From Fistulifera solaris (lineage: Eukaryota; Bacillariophyta; Bacillariophyceae; Naviculales; Stauroneidaceae): a DNA stretch of 64,000 nucleotides. Below the pieces are notes generated by a model. That model did no database searches, was not told the DNA's origin, and saw nothing but the letters and a program-made list of their open reading frames with translations. Below are positions 33,001 to 44,847 of this stretch, piece by piece (within the stretch, counting starts at the first letter, position 1; each line of letters opens with the position of its first letter). The DNA is taken from NCBI GenBank assembly GCA_030295235.1, contig AP026151.1, positions 1 to 64,000 of the forward strand, in the 5' to 3' direction. A program made the translations under genes and the position numbers.

Positions 33001-36000
33001 GATCAGCGATTTTACCACTTGCCCGACGTTACCGTGCCGACCGACGCTATATCGTGCCTCACATAAAAGGTAAAGTGTCCACTGACACATTGCATGCCGA
33101 CGTTAAGTCCTTGACAGGAATGAAATACGCTCAAGTATATTGGAAGAAAGGCGGCTTATCCGCAGTGTACCCAATGAAAGATAAAACAGGCGACTCAATT
33201 GGTAACTCATTGCATTCTTTCTGTCATGAGTTTGGCGCACCTGAATGGCTAACCCATGATGGTGCGGCGGCTCAAGCACGAAGCTAACACGCTTTCAGCA
33301 GATGATGCGACGCTACGACATCCTATCTCATGTAACAGAAAAGGATCGACCGAACCAGAACCCAGTGGAGCAGGGAATCGGACAGCTAAAGATGAAGCTT
33401 TACCGAGCCATGCACAAGCGTAATGTGCCACGACGGCTTTGGGACTACGGCCTTAAGTGGGTGTCAGAGATCGGCAATCTAACTGTGAATTCATCGAAGT
33501 ATTCCGATGGACGGACGCCGTTGGAATGCCTGACAGGCGAAAGACGCCCGACATCAGTGAGTATACTGACTTTGGCTTTTATGATTATGTTGTTTATCGC
33601 AGCAACGCCGGACTGGGTGAAAACAGTCTGGGGCGCTGGCTAGAGTCTCACACCGCGTTGGTAACTTAATGGCATATTGGGTCCTACCGGAGTCCGGCAT
33701 CCCTATTTCAGTCACAACAGTCCAACGGTTAACGCGGCTCGAGATGCAAACGGACGAGTGGAAGGCACGGATGGCCGACTACGAATGCAGGCTGAAAGAA
33801 CGGCTTGGCGTGAAACGCCACTCGAGGTACCGAATGATATACCCGGACGACTTGTGTTTGGGAGTGCTGGAATGGGAAAGTCAAGCCTTCCTTGACGAGT
33901 TCCAACGAGTGATTGATGACCCAGCTGTGCCGCACGGATCGGACGACTTAATTGGACCAAACGACGACACATATGTTGATATGAGACTTAGCTTAAAACG
34001 AAACCGCGACGGCAAATTGGTAGCAGCAAGAGTGGTCAAAGGGCAACCGATGAAGACGGCAAACCGCTTGGGACACCGGACGATAACCCACTCCCTCGAT
34101 ACCAGCCAATACGTGGTAGAGTACATTGACGGCGTTTGCGAAGTGCTTACAGCTAACACCATTGCACAAAATATTTTATCCCAGGTCGATGATAACGGCT
34201 ATGGCGGCCGCGAGTTAGACGAGATCCTCGACCACCGAACGACCGACAAAGCGGTACCGAAAGAAAAAGGGTGGATAACAACGGGGACGGGAACTCGGAG
34301 ACGCATTATCACGACGAAAGGATGGGAAATACTGGTGCAATGGAAGGACGGCTCTTCAGATTGGATAGCATTGAAAGATTTAAAGAACACGTATCCGGTC
34401 GAGTTGGCTGAATATGCAGTGAAGCATGAGTTGCAGGAAATGCCGGCGTTTGCATATTGGTACAAGCATGTGTTAAAGAAGAGGGACCGAATCTTGTCGA
34501 AGCTCAAAACAAAGTATTGGGAACGGACTCATAAGTACGGCATTCGGATTCCTAAGACGATGAAAGAGGCGTTGCAACTCGACAAAGAAAGCGGCAACAC
34601 CTACTGGTATGACGCAATACGTAAAGAGATGAAAAACGTGCGCGTGGCGTTCGAAGTCTACAACGGGCGATTAGAAGATCTCATTGGTTACGAACAGATC
34701 ACTTGTCATATTATCTTCGATGTCAAATTGAGCGAAGGCTTCCGACGAAAAGCGCGATTCGTTGCCGACGGCCACAAGGTAGAGACACCGCCAACGATTT
34801 CGTACAGTTCTGTTGTGTCTCGTGACTCTGTTCGCATTTGTTTATTACTTGCGGCTCTTAATGGAATTAAAGTGATGTGTGTTGATATTCAAAACGCGTA
34901 TCTCACCGCACCGAACCGAGAGAAAGTTTATATAAAGGCCGGTCCGGAGTTTGGAAGTGAAGAGGGACTCTGGATGCTGGTGGTTCGGGCGCTTTATGGC
35001 TTGCGTGGTGCAGGAGCTTCCTTCCGTGCCTACCTTGCTGAAGTTGGAAGAGATGGGATTCGTGCCTTGTGTGGCGGACCCTGACGTTTGGATGCGACCA
35101 GCAGTGAAAGCCAATGGCGATGAATACTACGAATATATTCTCTGCTATGTTGACGACATTATGTGCATCAGTGATGACCCGGTTAAGGTATTAAAGGAAT
35201 TGGGTCAGAGCTTCCAGTTTAAGAACGACGAGATAAAGGAACCAGATATGTACCTCGGAAGACATTAAAACAACGCACATTGGACGGCGTTCCCCGATGG
35301 TCTGTGACGGCGAATACCTAAAAGCGGCAGTCGAAAATTTGGAAAGACAATTGGACGAAAAGAAATTGAAACTACCGAATGCGCTAAGTGCACCGACAAA
35401 CAGTAACATTGTGTTTGAACTCGATGACTCACGTTTGCTTGATGAAGAGGAGATCACTCACTTCCAAGAGTTGATTGGCATCTTGCGATGGGCAACGGAA
35501 CTTGGGGCGAATCGATATATTGCTTGAGGTCTCACTGTTGTCATCCTTCCAAGCGATGCCGAGGTGGAATCACTTACAGGAGGTCTATCGTATCTTTGCG
35601 TTTATTAAAAAGAATCCGAAGTTCTCTCTCTACATGTCGCCGGAGTTGCCGAAATTCGAATTAATGCAGATGACGAGGCAGGCGGATGACTTCAAAGAAC
35701 ATTATAGAGACGCAAAGGAAGAGTTGCCGCCCACGAATGCCGAAGCCACGGGGTAAGTCTGTGGTCATATCTGCATATGTTGATGCATCGCATGCGCGGC
35801 GAACCAGGTTACACGACAATCGCATACTGGGATTCAGATCTTCGTCAATCGAGCGTTGACGATGTGGTTTAGCAAGAAGCAGTCGACGGTTGAATCCAGT
35901 GCATTTGCGAGTGAATTTATTCGCGATGAAGACGTGCATCGAGATGATTGTTGGTTTACGATACAAACTACGGATGATGGGAGTACCGTTAGACGATGAG

Positions 36001-36297
36001 CCAAGTAAGATCTTTTGCGACAACAACTCGGTGGTATTAAATTCTTCCCAGTTTTCATCGACGTTATCTAAGAAGCACAACTCAGTCGTACCACCTAACG
36101 GCGTTGGCATGTGGCGGCTGGGATAATCGAGGTCATATGGATTCCTACGCACAAGAATCTGGCTGACACGTTCTGAAAACGATTAAGTAAGTATACGCGC
36201 GATACCCTCTTTGGGGATATTGCTTACTATTAACAATAACTGGCGTGGGGTGAATAACAAATCGTCCAACACGGGATGATGAACGATTTGAGGGGAC

Positions 36298-36535
36298 CAA
36301 GTAAAATATGCGGTCTATTCGGGTATGTCTGTCATGGTACGGCATATTCCCTCACCACGTCCGAGAGGTTTTCGTCCCTTCGGGGTTTCCTCTTCAACAC
36401 CTTGCTGCTAGCCTTTAACGCACAATTACTCTAAGACGTTTTTACGACCTTACGAGCTTTAGCATCTATTGCATTCTTATCTTTCTCAGATATCTTTATC
36501 CTCGTAAGTAAAGCCCTAACGACAAGGGAAACTTG
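36298..36535 (+). repeat. 3' LTR
   Basis: 238 bp, apparently identical to 29858-30095, preceded by the purine tract GAGGGGA and followed by CCTC, which matches the bases before the 5' LTR. Confidence 0.87.
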
Positions 36536-37842
36536 CCTCTCCACCTAACCTCCACGCCCGTCCACCGCCTCATCCAAAATGTTCGATGTTACTACAGTAC
36601 GAAGCTACATTAAATATCACAGTGTTGACGAAAGGCTTTCTTTATTGCTTAATTCCAAAAATACAACAGGTAGGCATTTAAGGTCAATCAAGGCCGAGCG
36701 GTACACATGGTTTTTCAGAAATCAAAGTTAAGGCGTTCTCATCCCTCATAGTCTCTCTAGAATAGTAAATCCAAAGACGTTTTTTGCACCTCCATCATTG
36801 ATCGCCATCTTGTTGGTTGCACGCAAGAGTTTTGCTATGAAGACTCAATCTGCGACTACCTTTTGAATGAATTGCGTTTGACACTCGCAAATGGCTTGGC
36901 ACTGTTTGTCGGACAAGACAATTTGGACTTTTCTTCTAGTCTAGATGTAGGGCGGGAGGAGCATTTCCAAATATCCGGTTCCTAACTCATACCGAATACC
37001 TTATTATTTGAAGAATAAACTCTTATTTTCCATTTCCATTCCCTCGCCGCTCGCGGTAATTTTGGTTCTCCGTTGTTCCGTCTCAAAATTAGTTTTCTTT
37101 GCCTGCTAGTTGTTCGTTCAATAAATATCTAATTCTTGCTTCTCGGTTGGCTGGGTTGAAAGCTGGGAAAAGAGAGCAATGCGCGATTTGACTCAAGCGA
37201 CTTGCGGCTTGTGGTTTGCGGCTTGCGGTGCGGGGTGCGGGGTGCGGGGTGCACTGTGGCGAAGAAATAAAAAATACACAATACACAATACAGAATACAG
37301 TAGGCAGTAGGGTAACTCCGCAACATGATTACTAGAATCATTTGACTCTTGCGAAGTACTGGCATACACAAGAGTGGGCTCGAAGGTCGTACTTATGATT
37401 TGCAATGTGTCGGTACTTCAAAAGTCATAGAGGCTGGATTCAATGAATAATCAATCAATAATCAATGTCAGAGCGAGGTTTCCCTACTACGTACAATAAA
37501 AGCTCTTTATAGTCGATAGTCGAAGCACCCGGAAAAGGAGACAGATGGTCCATAAGCTTGTAAGCTTGACAAATTATTCGCTGATGAAATTTCTTATAGA
37601 CTTGTAGATTCCTCAACACTCTCTTACGGGCTTTAAACACAGATGAATTCGTGCTTGGGGTTGATGGTTTATGGTTGATCATTGACGCCTGGAAAATTTC
37701 TTCTGACACTCCCGAAGATGCGAAGATTTCTCGTCTCGTCTTTTGTCCATAAAACACTGAACACATTTTGTCAACGCAAAATACATTCCCCTTGTTACGA
37801 AATGGACAAGACCTTTCTTATTAACCTGAAGCTGCATTGAAC
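36536..37842. other. Intergenic spacer with simple repeats
   Basis: No supported gene in 1.3 kb. Low-complexity blocks: TTGCGGCTTG and GGGGTGC repeats at 37197-37255, and AATACACAATACAC-type repeats at 37270-37305. The rest is AT-rich. Confidence 0.5.
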
Positions 37843-38760
37843 ATGTCAGACAAACTAAACGACTGTCCAAGGGCAAGCCGTTCTGCCTTACCAAGCGTCG
37901 CCGATCCGCTAAAAACGCCGTGTTCTCAAAAAGAACATGAAATGCCAAAACAAGAAAATACATTGATGCGCCTCAAAAGAATGGCTTACAACCTGGAACG
38001 AGCTATGCTCATTAAACAGCAACGACTGCAACGCCTGTCCAGGACCTTGTCCGCAAGTTGCACCGCGGAGGACAACTCCTCGCCGTCATCGTTGTCGTTA
38101 ATGACCATCAAGCAACCTGGTTCAACGTGTAGTACATGTGGACGGAGAGATGAGGCACCTATCACACCCCAGCGACGTCTGTCAAAGGGTGATCTATCGG
38201 GCTGTTTTCGAGAAGGAAAGGTTACACATACTCCTCACACAGATGGAGATTGCGAAGATTCGCATTGCGCAAACAATCCTCAACAGATTGTTCCTCTTCC
38301 ATGGTGCAACACTGATAGTGAGAATATTATAGAAGTAGACACGCAAGAAAAGATACCTTGCTGCAGCTCAGGGGTTTCGCCGATAGCAGTATCTATGTCC
38401 GAATCATCTTCATCTCCACATGAGTGTCTGCTCACATTTTCATCTGTTGGCAAAAAAACACGGATCCTGGACATACCATGTGATTGCTCATCAGCACACG
38501 ATTCATCTTCTTCCTCATGTGACTGCGATGGAGATATCATTCCCTACGCGGATTGCTCGGCCAATTTATCGACAATTAAACCACTTCAGCATACTGAAAG
38601 TATAGGAAGCACCATTGAGACGAAAGACAACAGTAGAAAGTCGTCTCTCCAGATGGCGTCATATTTACTTTCCTCGCTTTTTCTCCATGACGAAGATGCT
38701 TCCATAACTTCATTGTCAAGTACGGCAACAATTCGTGCGAGTAATCGTAAGCTCGTATGA
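37843..38760 (+). CDS. Uncharacterised Ser/Cys-rich protein
   Basis: About 305 aa, from ATG 37843 in one frame. A basic helical segment (LMRLKRMAYNLERAMLIKQQ, continuing RLQRLSRTL) is followed by a long polar region with scattered cysteines: CSTCGRRDE (a CxxC), DCEDSHCANN, PCDCSSAHDSSSSSCDCDGD. The spacing does not match a zinc-finger family that I know, and runs of Ser suggest disorder. Near the C-terminus, SLQMASYLLSSLFLHDEDAS is a short amphipathic stretch. No targeting signal. Confidence 0.6.
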   Translation: MSDKLNDCPRASRSALPSVADPLKTPCSQKEHEMPKQENTLMRLKRMAYNLERAMLIKQQRLQRLSRTLSASCTAEDNSSPSSLSLMTIKQPGSTCSTCGRRDEAPITPQRRLSKGDLSGCFREGKVTHTPHTDGDCEDSHCANNPQQIVPLPWCNTDSENIIEVDTQEKIPCCSSGVSPIAVSMSESSSSPHECLLTFSSVGKKTRILDIPCDCSSAHDSSSSSCDCDGDIIPYADCSANLSTIKPLQHTESIGSTIETKDNSRKSSLQMASYLLSSLFLHDEDASITSLSSTATIRASNRKLV

Positions 38761-39587
38761 TCTCAACGAGGCGTATTCATGCACATACTAAAGGGTAACG
38801 TTTTCACTCTTGAATTGCATTCTTATTCCATTATTCACAAAAATAGTTTGAATTTTTATTTGGACTTTATTCACTTTGTTTTATTATCAATACCTGGTAA
38901 TTGTTGCAGTCGCAAGTCGATGGAATGCAATGAGAGATGAGATCGCGTTCTTCGTCTTCCTCCCACCATAAGTGAGGTATTAAGGTTGAGGGTTCAGGGT
39001 TTAAATTTGGGCGAATACAACTACTATCTCAGTCTACCGTACCTGGTACTGAGTGCAGTTGTGACACATAATCTATGACCCTTATCCCTTATCAAAAGGA
39101 CCTAAGCTTACATTGATCAAATAGATACTGATTTGTGACCTTTGTCGGTTTGTCGGTACCTTATTCAAGATGCTGGGGAATGATTTCCACCATCCCTTCT
39201 TTAAGTGCAGTAGGAACTTATCACAAAAGTTACTATTGCCCTCCCTAGCTATTAAGGTACTTACTGATCACGGGTGCGATGGATTTCTGCTTTTTCTTGG
39301 ATACTTCTTGATTCAATTATTCAATTTTCACTATCAGGATTCCAAGTGCCAAGGCTTTTTATTCCTTTCATCTCCCTTTCCCACTTCCTGCTTCCTGCAT
39401 CCCACTTCGATCGACGACGCATCTTCGTCGTACCAGGTACCGGTATCGGTACCGGTACCTGGTATTCACTTCATGATGCGTTTTCCACCCAACATTTTCA
39501 AATTTGATAAAAATTCTTACCTTTGTCGCTCGCAAATCATTGAGAGAAATCGGCACATGAAGCATCAAACTCTTTGAAACCCAAGCA
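38761..39587. other. Spacer with four TACC(W)GGTA motifs
   Basis: Intergenic region with TACCTGGTA at 38891, 39040 and 39456 and TACCAGGTA at 39431; the last two flank a GGTATCGGTACCGGTA array. This is the densest cluster in the window. No coding sequence is supported. Confidence 0.6.
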
Positions 39588-40087
39588 ATGAAAGTTTTCG
39601 AAAAATTTACGCTGAAACGATTACGCACGCCTTCCGCGAAAGCCGTTCAGCAAAACATCCTTTACATGACACGTTACCCGATTTGTCGCCTGCTGATAGT
39701 TACTCGATATCGTCATCGAGCGTTGCCGGCAGTGACCGTTCCGTATGTACAAATGCATCAGTTCAACAACAAAACGGTATCGTGATACAAACTCGATCCT
39801 CGCGAATCGTAAAGGAAATCCAAACCGATCTTCGACAAAGCATACAAATACGTCGGAAACAACGCAGCGCCAGACAGCAATGGCTCGGAGAACAATCACC
39901 GGAGTCTCAGTCGAGTGAATTCGTCATGCAGGAGTCTGTTCGAAGAGACTCTCAGCAATCCATGTCGTTTCTTCCCGAGACGCTGCAAGTCAAACGAAAA
40001 CTTGTTGCAGTTCGGGAACAACAAGTCCGCAATTTACTCGCGACAGAGCGTCTCATGCTACAACAAGTTGCTTTATCGAAACGGTAG
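39588..40087 (+). CDS. Small basic Ser/Gln-rich protein, apparent frameshift
   Basis: About 165 aa, unrecognised. ATG 39588 opens MKVFEKFTLKRLRTPSAK. A one-base shift near 39655-39670 leads into LPDLSPADSYSISSSSVAGS and on to the stop at 40087. The C-terminal half is a basic helix (IVKEIQTDLRQSIQIRRKQR; later VKRKLVAVREQQVRNLL). Alternatively translation starts in an upstream exon, because the downstream frame stays open back to 39578. Similar in style to its disordered neighbours. Confidence 0.5.
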
Positions 40088-40642
40088 ACAGCAGCATTCT
40101 TGACCGCCACTATGTTTACTCAATGATGCCGTCTGTTTTCGGAAAGAATAGCAGGCGCTTTCAACATAATGTACTACGTAAAAGAGAGGATTGTTGACTA
40201 AAAAGAAGTAGTTTTAATTGATGCATTTTATAGGATAGTTCTGAGATCCGACTAGTTGTCTCCAGACTAGTGACTGAAAAAGGTGACTGAAAATCCGTCT
40301 CTGTAAGACAATGGTACAGATGATTCTAGAGAGAGAGTACCAGTACGGTACCTGGTACAGTTCGAAGTCCGCGTCAACAGTTACTTAGGCCCTTGAACTT
40401 TGGAAAGAAAAATGAGGGTGCCGTTTGAATTGCCCGTGCTGCTCGGCGCGCCGCACGTCTTCGAAACGAAATTCGCCCCCGCTTTGTGTTCTTTGATTGC
40501 TTTGATTACCGTCGTCGACCATGATCATCCTTCAAGCCTTCGCAAACGAAAGTATCCTTGCCTACTTACAGCTTGTTCACTCATTAGAAAAGAAATCTAT
40601 GGTGCATCGTTCTTCCAAGCTTTCTTACAGCCACAAAATTGA
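40088..40642. other. Intergenic spacer
   Basis: It contains a GTACCAGTACGGTACCTGGT cluster at 40337 with an exact TACCTGGTA at 40349. Possible 5' leader of the next gene; no independent gene supported. Confidence 0.5.
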
Positions 40643-41806
40643 ATGAATCATCGTCCGTCGCATATCATCCGCAATCGTCCTCTCGCCGCGGCTAACGCTT
40701 CGTTAGAAAACGCAAACACTCAGCAACAGGAACAAGCTTTGAGTGGCTTTCTCTTTCGTCTGGAATTAGAATTAGAGACAAATAGGCGAAAAAGGAATCA
40801 GCGGCATTCATGGCATCCTAGTGACACTGAGACTTCGAATATCGTAATCCCTCAGCAAACAACTGTTACCGAACCTCATGTAGATCGAATATCTGCGTCG
40901 CCGAAGCTGAATGAGCTAGAGTCGTCTCGTCACACTTGCACGCATAAAAAGGATTCAACAGTAAAGGAAAAAGCAGAGAAACGTGCGGAAACAAAATTGC
41001 GACAGAAGCCGCAACATATATTAGATCGCCTACAAAAACGCACATCGACGGGACCCGTTTCGCCGGTCAAAGATCATTCAACAATCTGCAAACGATTAAC
41101 AGGAACGATGTTGACACCTAAAAGTCCACGGAATGGACGACGGAGATCGATCAAGATCTGTACTATACGATCTATCCCGCTGCTTGATTCGGAAAGCGAG
41201 CCTAATTGTCACGACATTGCTGCATCCGCCTCGCCAACGGACGAGCCGCTGGTTAGTAAACCCGTTTCCCGCACCAATTCTTCTACAACCGATCAAGGTG
41301 ACAGCAGTCAGAGTAGCGCCTCGCACTTGACTGACCTTTCGCACAACAGTGAGAAACTGGCTTTGCCGAAACAGCATGCGATTAGCGTCCGAACAAGTAC
41401 TATCGCAAGAAGATTATCCGCGAGCAGCCGTTTCAATGAAAGCTTGACGAACCTAGACTGTACCAGCGATACTCCTATGAATCTGTTCCAAACAAAAGAC
41501 GCGGATCTATTGCCAGCCGGAGGCGTGCACGGAAGTAGTTTGAGCCTTTTGCACACGAGCTACAGCAGTTTGCCGATCGACGATACGGACGGTCTTCAAG
41601 GCAGTCCTATCAAACGCCAGCGCGATCCGTTGCGCCGCAATCGAGAAACTGCTTCAGCGACCTTACGGCAACAGCAGCGTCAGCTAGCGGAAACCTTGCG
41701 ACACATTCAAGAATCTCCTACGGCAAAGCAGGGAGCTGAGTACTCGTCAGGAAAAAAATCAATTTTGAGATTTGGTAGAAAGAACCGGAACGGCTCTGCT
41801 ACATGA
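40643..41806 (+). CDS. Uncharacterised basic disordered protein
   Basis: A 387-aa intact single frame from ATG 40643. It is rich in Ser, Arg, Lys, Thr and Gln. Recognisable pieces: QEQALSGFLFRLELELETNR near the start (the only strongly hydrophobic segment), a basic stretch TPKSPRNGRRRSIKICTIRS that resembles a nuclear signal and includes SP/TP sites, and a C-terminal helix LRQQQRQLAETLRHIQES. The sequence shows no enzyme motif. A phosphorylated nuclear protein would fit, but that is inference. Confidence 0.65.
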   Translation: MNHRPSHIIRNRPLAAANASLENANTQQQEQALSGFLFRLELELETNRRKRNQRHSWHPSDTETSNIVIPQQTTVTEPHVDRISASPKLNELESSRHTCTHKKDSTVKEKAEKRAETKLRQKPQHILDRLQKRTSTGPVSPVKDHSTICKRLTGTMLTPKSPRNGRRRSIKICTIRSIPLLDSESEPNCHDIAASASPTDEPLVSKPVSRTNSSTTDQGDSSQSSASHLTDLSHNSEKLALPKQHAISVRTSTIARRLSASSRFNESLTNLDCTSDTPMNLFQTKDADLLPAGGVHGSSLSLLHTSYSSLPIDDTDGLQGSPIKRQRDPLRRNRETASATLRQQQRQLAETLRHIQESPTAKQGAEYSSGKKSILRFGRKNRNGSAT

Positions 41807-42578
41807 ACGGCTTCCTTATAACGAAAGACCGGGGTGATACTGTTAGATAAACTAGATCAACGGGGGAGAATGATTTCAGGATGCTTTTATCTAGGTAATT
41901 TGCGAACATTTCAGTGTGCTAGTAGATCCTGCTAAACTAGGCCACAGCGCTACCTTGGAGCATTCACCCGCAAATTCCATTCCAAAGGAGCGAATTTTCA
42001 ACTATGAGTAGCCGCTACCGCTACCTCTAGAGCCTAGAAACTAAAGATCTCTTCAATCACATCAGAAGACTTCCGATCACACTCCAGACTCCAGCACCAA
42101 GTAAGTACATCGTTTGTGAAACAGTGATAAAGCAATCAAGGGGAATTAGTCCGATGACTTGTTATAATCGGAGCTGACACTTGACACGAACCGTGACACA
42201 TGGGCCCATTGCTCGCAATTCCCTATCAATGCGAAATGCCAAATGTGCCGATCCGTGAACCGACGAGTTTTTGGCGATAGACGATGGCTGATTGTCTGTG
42301 TGTAGCGGCGCTGGCGGGAAACGGCACTGCACTATGGTCAAGAGTATAAAGAACACGACCAGCAAACGAACAGGGATTGTACTTTTCAAGGTATAGTCAC
42401 TACATCAGAAGGAGGCTGTGTTTCACGAGTTCAATGCGCTGCACGAGGTGCGCCATAAAAGCAAAACAGATGCAAAAAAAAAATCGAAAAAGTTTTATTC
42501 ACGGTCAACGTGAACTAAAGATCCTTGTTAAAATAAAGCGTCGCTCTAATTCGACTTTTTACGACTAGTTTGCTATTG
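41807..42578. other. Intergenic spacer
   Basis: No gene seen. A hydrophobic open frame on the minus strand at 42162-42389 lacks an ATG. Confidence 0.5.
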
Positions 42579-44045
42579 ATGCCACTCAAGTCTCAAGGGA
42601 TGGCTGAACTATCTGGCTGTTCGCATCATAGCAACAATTCCTTACAAGATTTATTCGAAAGCTCGCTGAATCGTTTTCTCGATGAGCCGGGCCATTTGAG
42701 TGCGTTAGAAATGGTACTCAACGATTCGTCCTATTTGAAGAACCATTACTCGAACAACTCGAGCAGGTCTCTTCTTGGCAATGATACTAAATTGCTGGAA
42801 ACCTCGTCGTCCTCGTTTGATCCGGAAATAAGTCAAGAATTTGTGAAAGGAGAAGTCGCCGACATCATCATCAATCGAGCGAGGCAAACGGATATGGAAG
42901 AGGAAATCAAGAAACTAAGAGAGGAGAAGATCAAACTAGAAAAGGATCTCAAGGCGAAGAGAGAAAGGAAGAAAAGACGGGCTTTGAAAAGAAGAGAAAT
43001 GATGCAAAGAAGGAACAGCAAGAGAACGAAGTTTCACCAGTTGATGATAACCAGGTATCTCTCGCAAACAAAGACGAGATAGGTCAGGAGAAAGCACCCG
43101 AGAAGATTGAAGATGAATTGAATCGAGACGGGGCGAAAGAGGTTCAAGCCCCGATGGGTTCTGTAATCAAAGTCGAAGTCGAATCACCCAACAAGACATC
43201 ATTCAAGCGAATGGTTTCGAAGAAGGAGTCCAGTCGGCTTCGTGAACTATACACAGATACTGGTAGTCTTCTGCTCGAAGGATACATTCGGGTCGACGGT
43301 AGCCGACGGCGGCATTCATCTCATGAAAGGCCCACGTGCGTCTTATCAGACTTTACTAACAGCGAAGAGGCGGAGACAAATCCCGAGAAGGAATCGACCA
43401 AGGCTTCTGTCAGTGAGCAATCTAATACGAGAAAGGAGAAACGAAGACACTCTTCTTGTGAAGTACCTCGAAAAGCCCAAGAACGTAGTACTTCATATCC
43501 TATTCGAGAGATTAAAATTGTGAAAAAGTCAAAGAAAGATCCGTCGAAGAAGGAGGGCACACTGCAAGAGGAGGGTATCAAAGCACAGGCAAAAAGACGA
43601 CGAAGGAAACATCAAAAAAGGCAAAACAACGAAACATGTAAAAAAGGTCAAATGTAAAGACGAAACAGCCCCGAAGGCGACAAAAACGAAGGGGGAAGTT
43701 ACTTTGATCGAATCAGAAATGATCGTCGTCAAAGACGAGGAACCAGAACCAGCAGCTCTGCTTTCGAAAAAGGAACGTTTGAAGAAATTTGAAACAGAGA
43801 GAGGGCTTTCCTCGTCGCCTAGTAGGATTCGATCAAAGAAAAGAGCTGGTCTTGCAAACAACCCTCCTCCGAAATGTATATTGGATGCGCTAAACTGGGC
43901 GTCGCGAAATGGTATCTTCGGAATGAACAATGATCAGACGAGGCGAGCAAGGTTGATTGCTGCTCACCGTCGTGAGAAATTTGAGGAATTAGTGTCTGAG
44001 TACGATCAAGGTGTAATTCGTCGTCGGCATTCCGTTTCAAGTTAG
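42579..44045 (+). CDS. Lys/Glu-rich protein, two apparent frameshifts
   Basis: About 485 aa from ATG 42579 (MPLKSQGMAELSGCSHHSNN). The N-terminus is Ser/Asn-rich with LQDLFESSLNRFLDEPGHLS; a charged helix follows (MEEEIKKLREEKIKLEKDLK). The frame slips near 42985 (A-run in TTTGAAAAGAAGAG) and near 43615 (the six-A run), and the composition continues each time. The middle is Lys/Arg-rich and probably nuclear, with RRRHSSHE and KRRHSSCE phosphosite-like repeats. The C-terminus is more ordered and could be a small domain: CILDALNWASRNGIFGMNND, then RRARLIAAHRREKFEELVSE. Unknown function. Confidence 0.65.
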
Positions 44046-44159
44046 GTTAGCTGTAGAGCTGCTGTATCACTAACAGTTAGTGAACGAAAGCAATGCCATT
44101 GCTTGTTGTAATAATCGTACCGGTACGCGTACAAAATAACTTGGGCAGTAATATTATTT

Positions 44160-44700
44160 GTCATTCGTCAAGACTTTCTATTCATAGACTACTTGCTACT
44201 GAAATCCAGTCGTGGTAAAACAAGAACAACTCTAAGATCATAATATACTGAAAAGATGATCCGTTACGCATTTCGAAAAAGCATTGCACCAAAAGATTTC
44301 TTGAAATAATGTCTCAATTAATTCTTTACGATGGTTAGACTAGTACGAGTAACGCAAGATTGAACCATGAATATTGTCTCGTGATTGAAATTCAGTCTTG
44401 GTGAAATACGGATAACACTCCGGGAAGATAGTAAACTAAAAGGGGTCTGCGACGCATTTCGAGACAAGGATCAATACATTTTTCAATGCAAAATATATCC
44501 AACGGTTCAGCAAGCACTTTTACATAATTAAACATGAGGTTTGCTACTGCTAGTAGTGCATAATTGATCCATCAACTATGTCTCATGACTAAAGAACAGT
44601 CTTGGTTTAAAAAAGTAATCTACACTTTTTGGGTATACGAACTAACCCGTAACCTTTTTGAGACCCAGTAGAACAGGTTCGCTTCGTCAGAACGGTTCTC
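44160..44700. repeat. Three degenerate ~190-bp intergenic repeats with a hairpin core
   Basis: Cores at 44197-44215, 44380-44401 and 44584-44605 read (T)GACTGAAATNCAGTC(G/T)TGG with variation, spaced about 187 and 204 bp. Flanks are also related (GCATTTCGA after the first two; ATTGA-CCAT-A upstream of the last two). The surrounding 44046-44847 spacer has no gene. Confidence 0.6.
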
Positions 44701-44847
44701 GTTGGTGCGAAGAAAAACGATGTCACTTTTTCGATAACATTACTTCTTTTCCGAGGCGAATACGATTCATTGCATTCTCATAATAATTTATCCAAGCAAC
44801 ACATTCTCAAGAAATCAAAAGAAAGAGAGGGAACTGAAACGTTGAAG

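Larger units (their letters stand above)
29858..36535 (+). mobile_element. Ty1/copia LTR retrotransposon, CoDi-like, young but broken
   Basis: An LTR element of 6,678 bp inserted between two host genes. The 238-bp LTRs look identical, which implies a recent insertion. A 4-bp duplication CCTC (29854-29857, 36536-36539) flanks it. Parts in order: gag-like region about 30504-32150; aspartic protease of the DS-x-ADTCC type near 32170-32460; integrase about 33050-33570; a small chromo-like module near 34310-34410; reverse transcriptase of the RVT_2 kind to about 35260, with a YVDD active site; RNase H about 35760-36120; a purine tract GAGGGGA just before the 3' LTR. The INT-before-RT order makes it copia, and the sequence type matches the diatom CoDi lineage. 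The coding region is interrupted roughly ten times, so this copy looks dead. Confidence 0.9.

Noticed and set aside
37197-37305. Possible minisatellite or origin-like GC repeats
   Set aside because: Only short imperfect repeats; too little to call a functional element.
39170-39577. 135-aa plus-strand open frame
   Set aside because: It runs through the TACC(W)GGTA array and low-complexity sequence with no protein-like features.
40400-40642. 80-aa open frame directly before the 40643 gene
   Set aside because: More likely 5' leader; no motif and a different frame from the gene.
42162-42389. Minus-strand open frame that begins like a signal peptide
   Set aside because: It starts at TTG, has no ATG in the hydrophobic part and no homology that I recognise.
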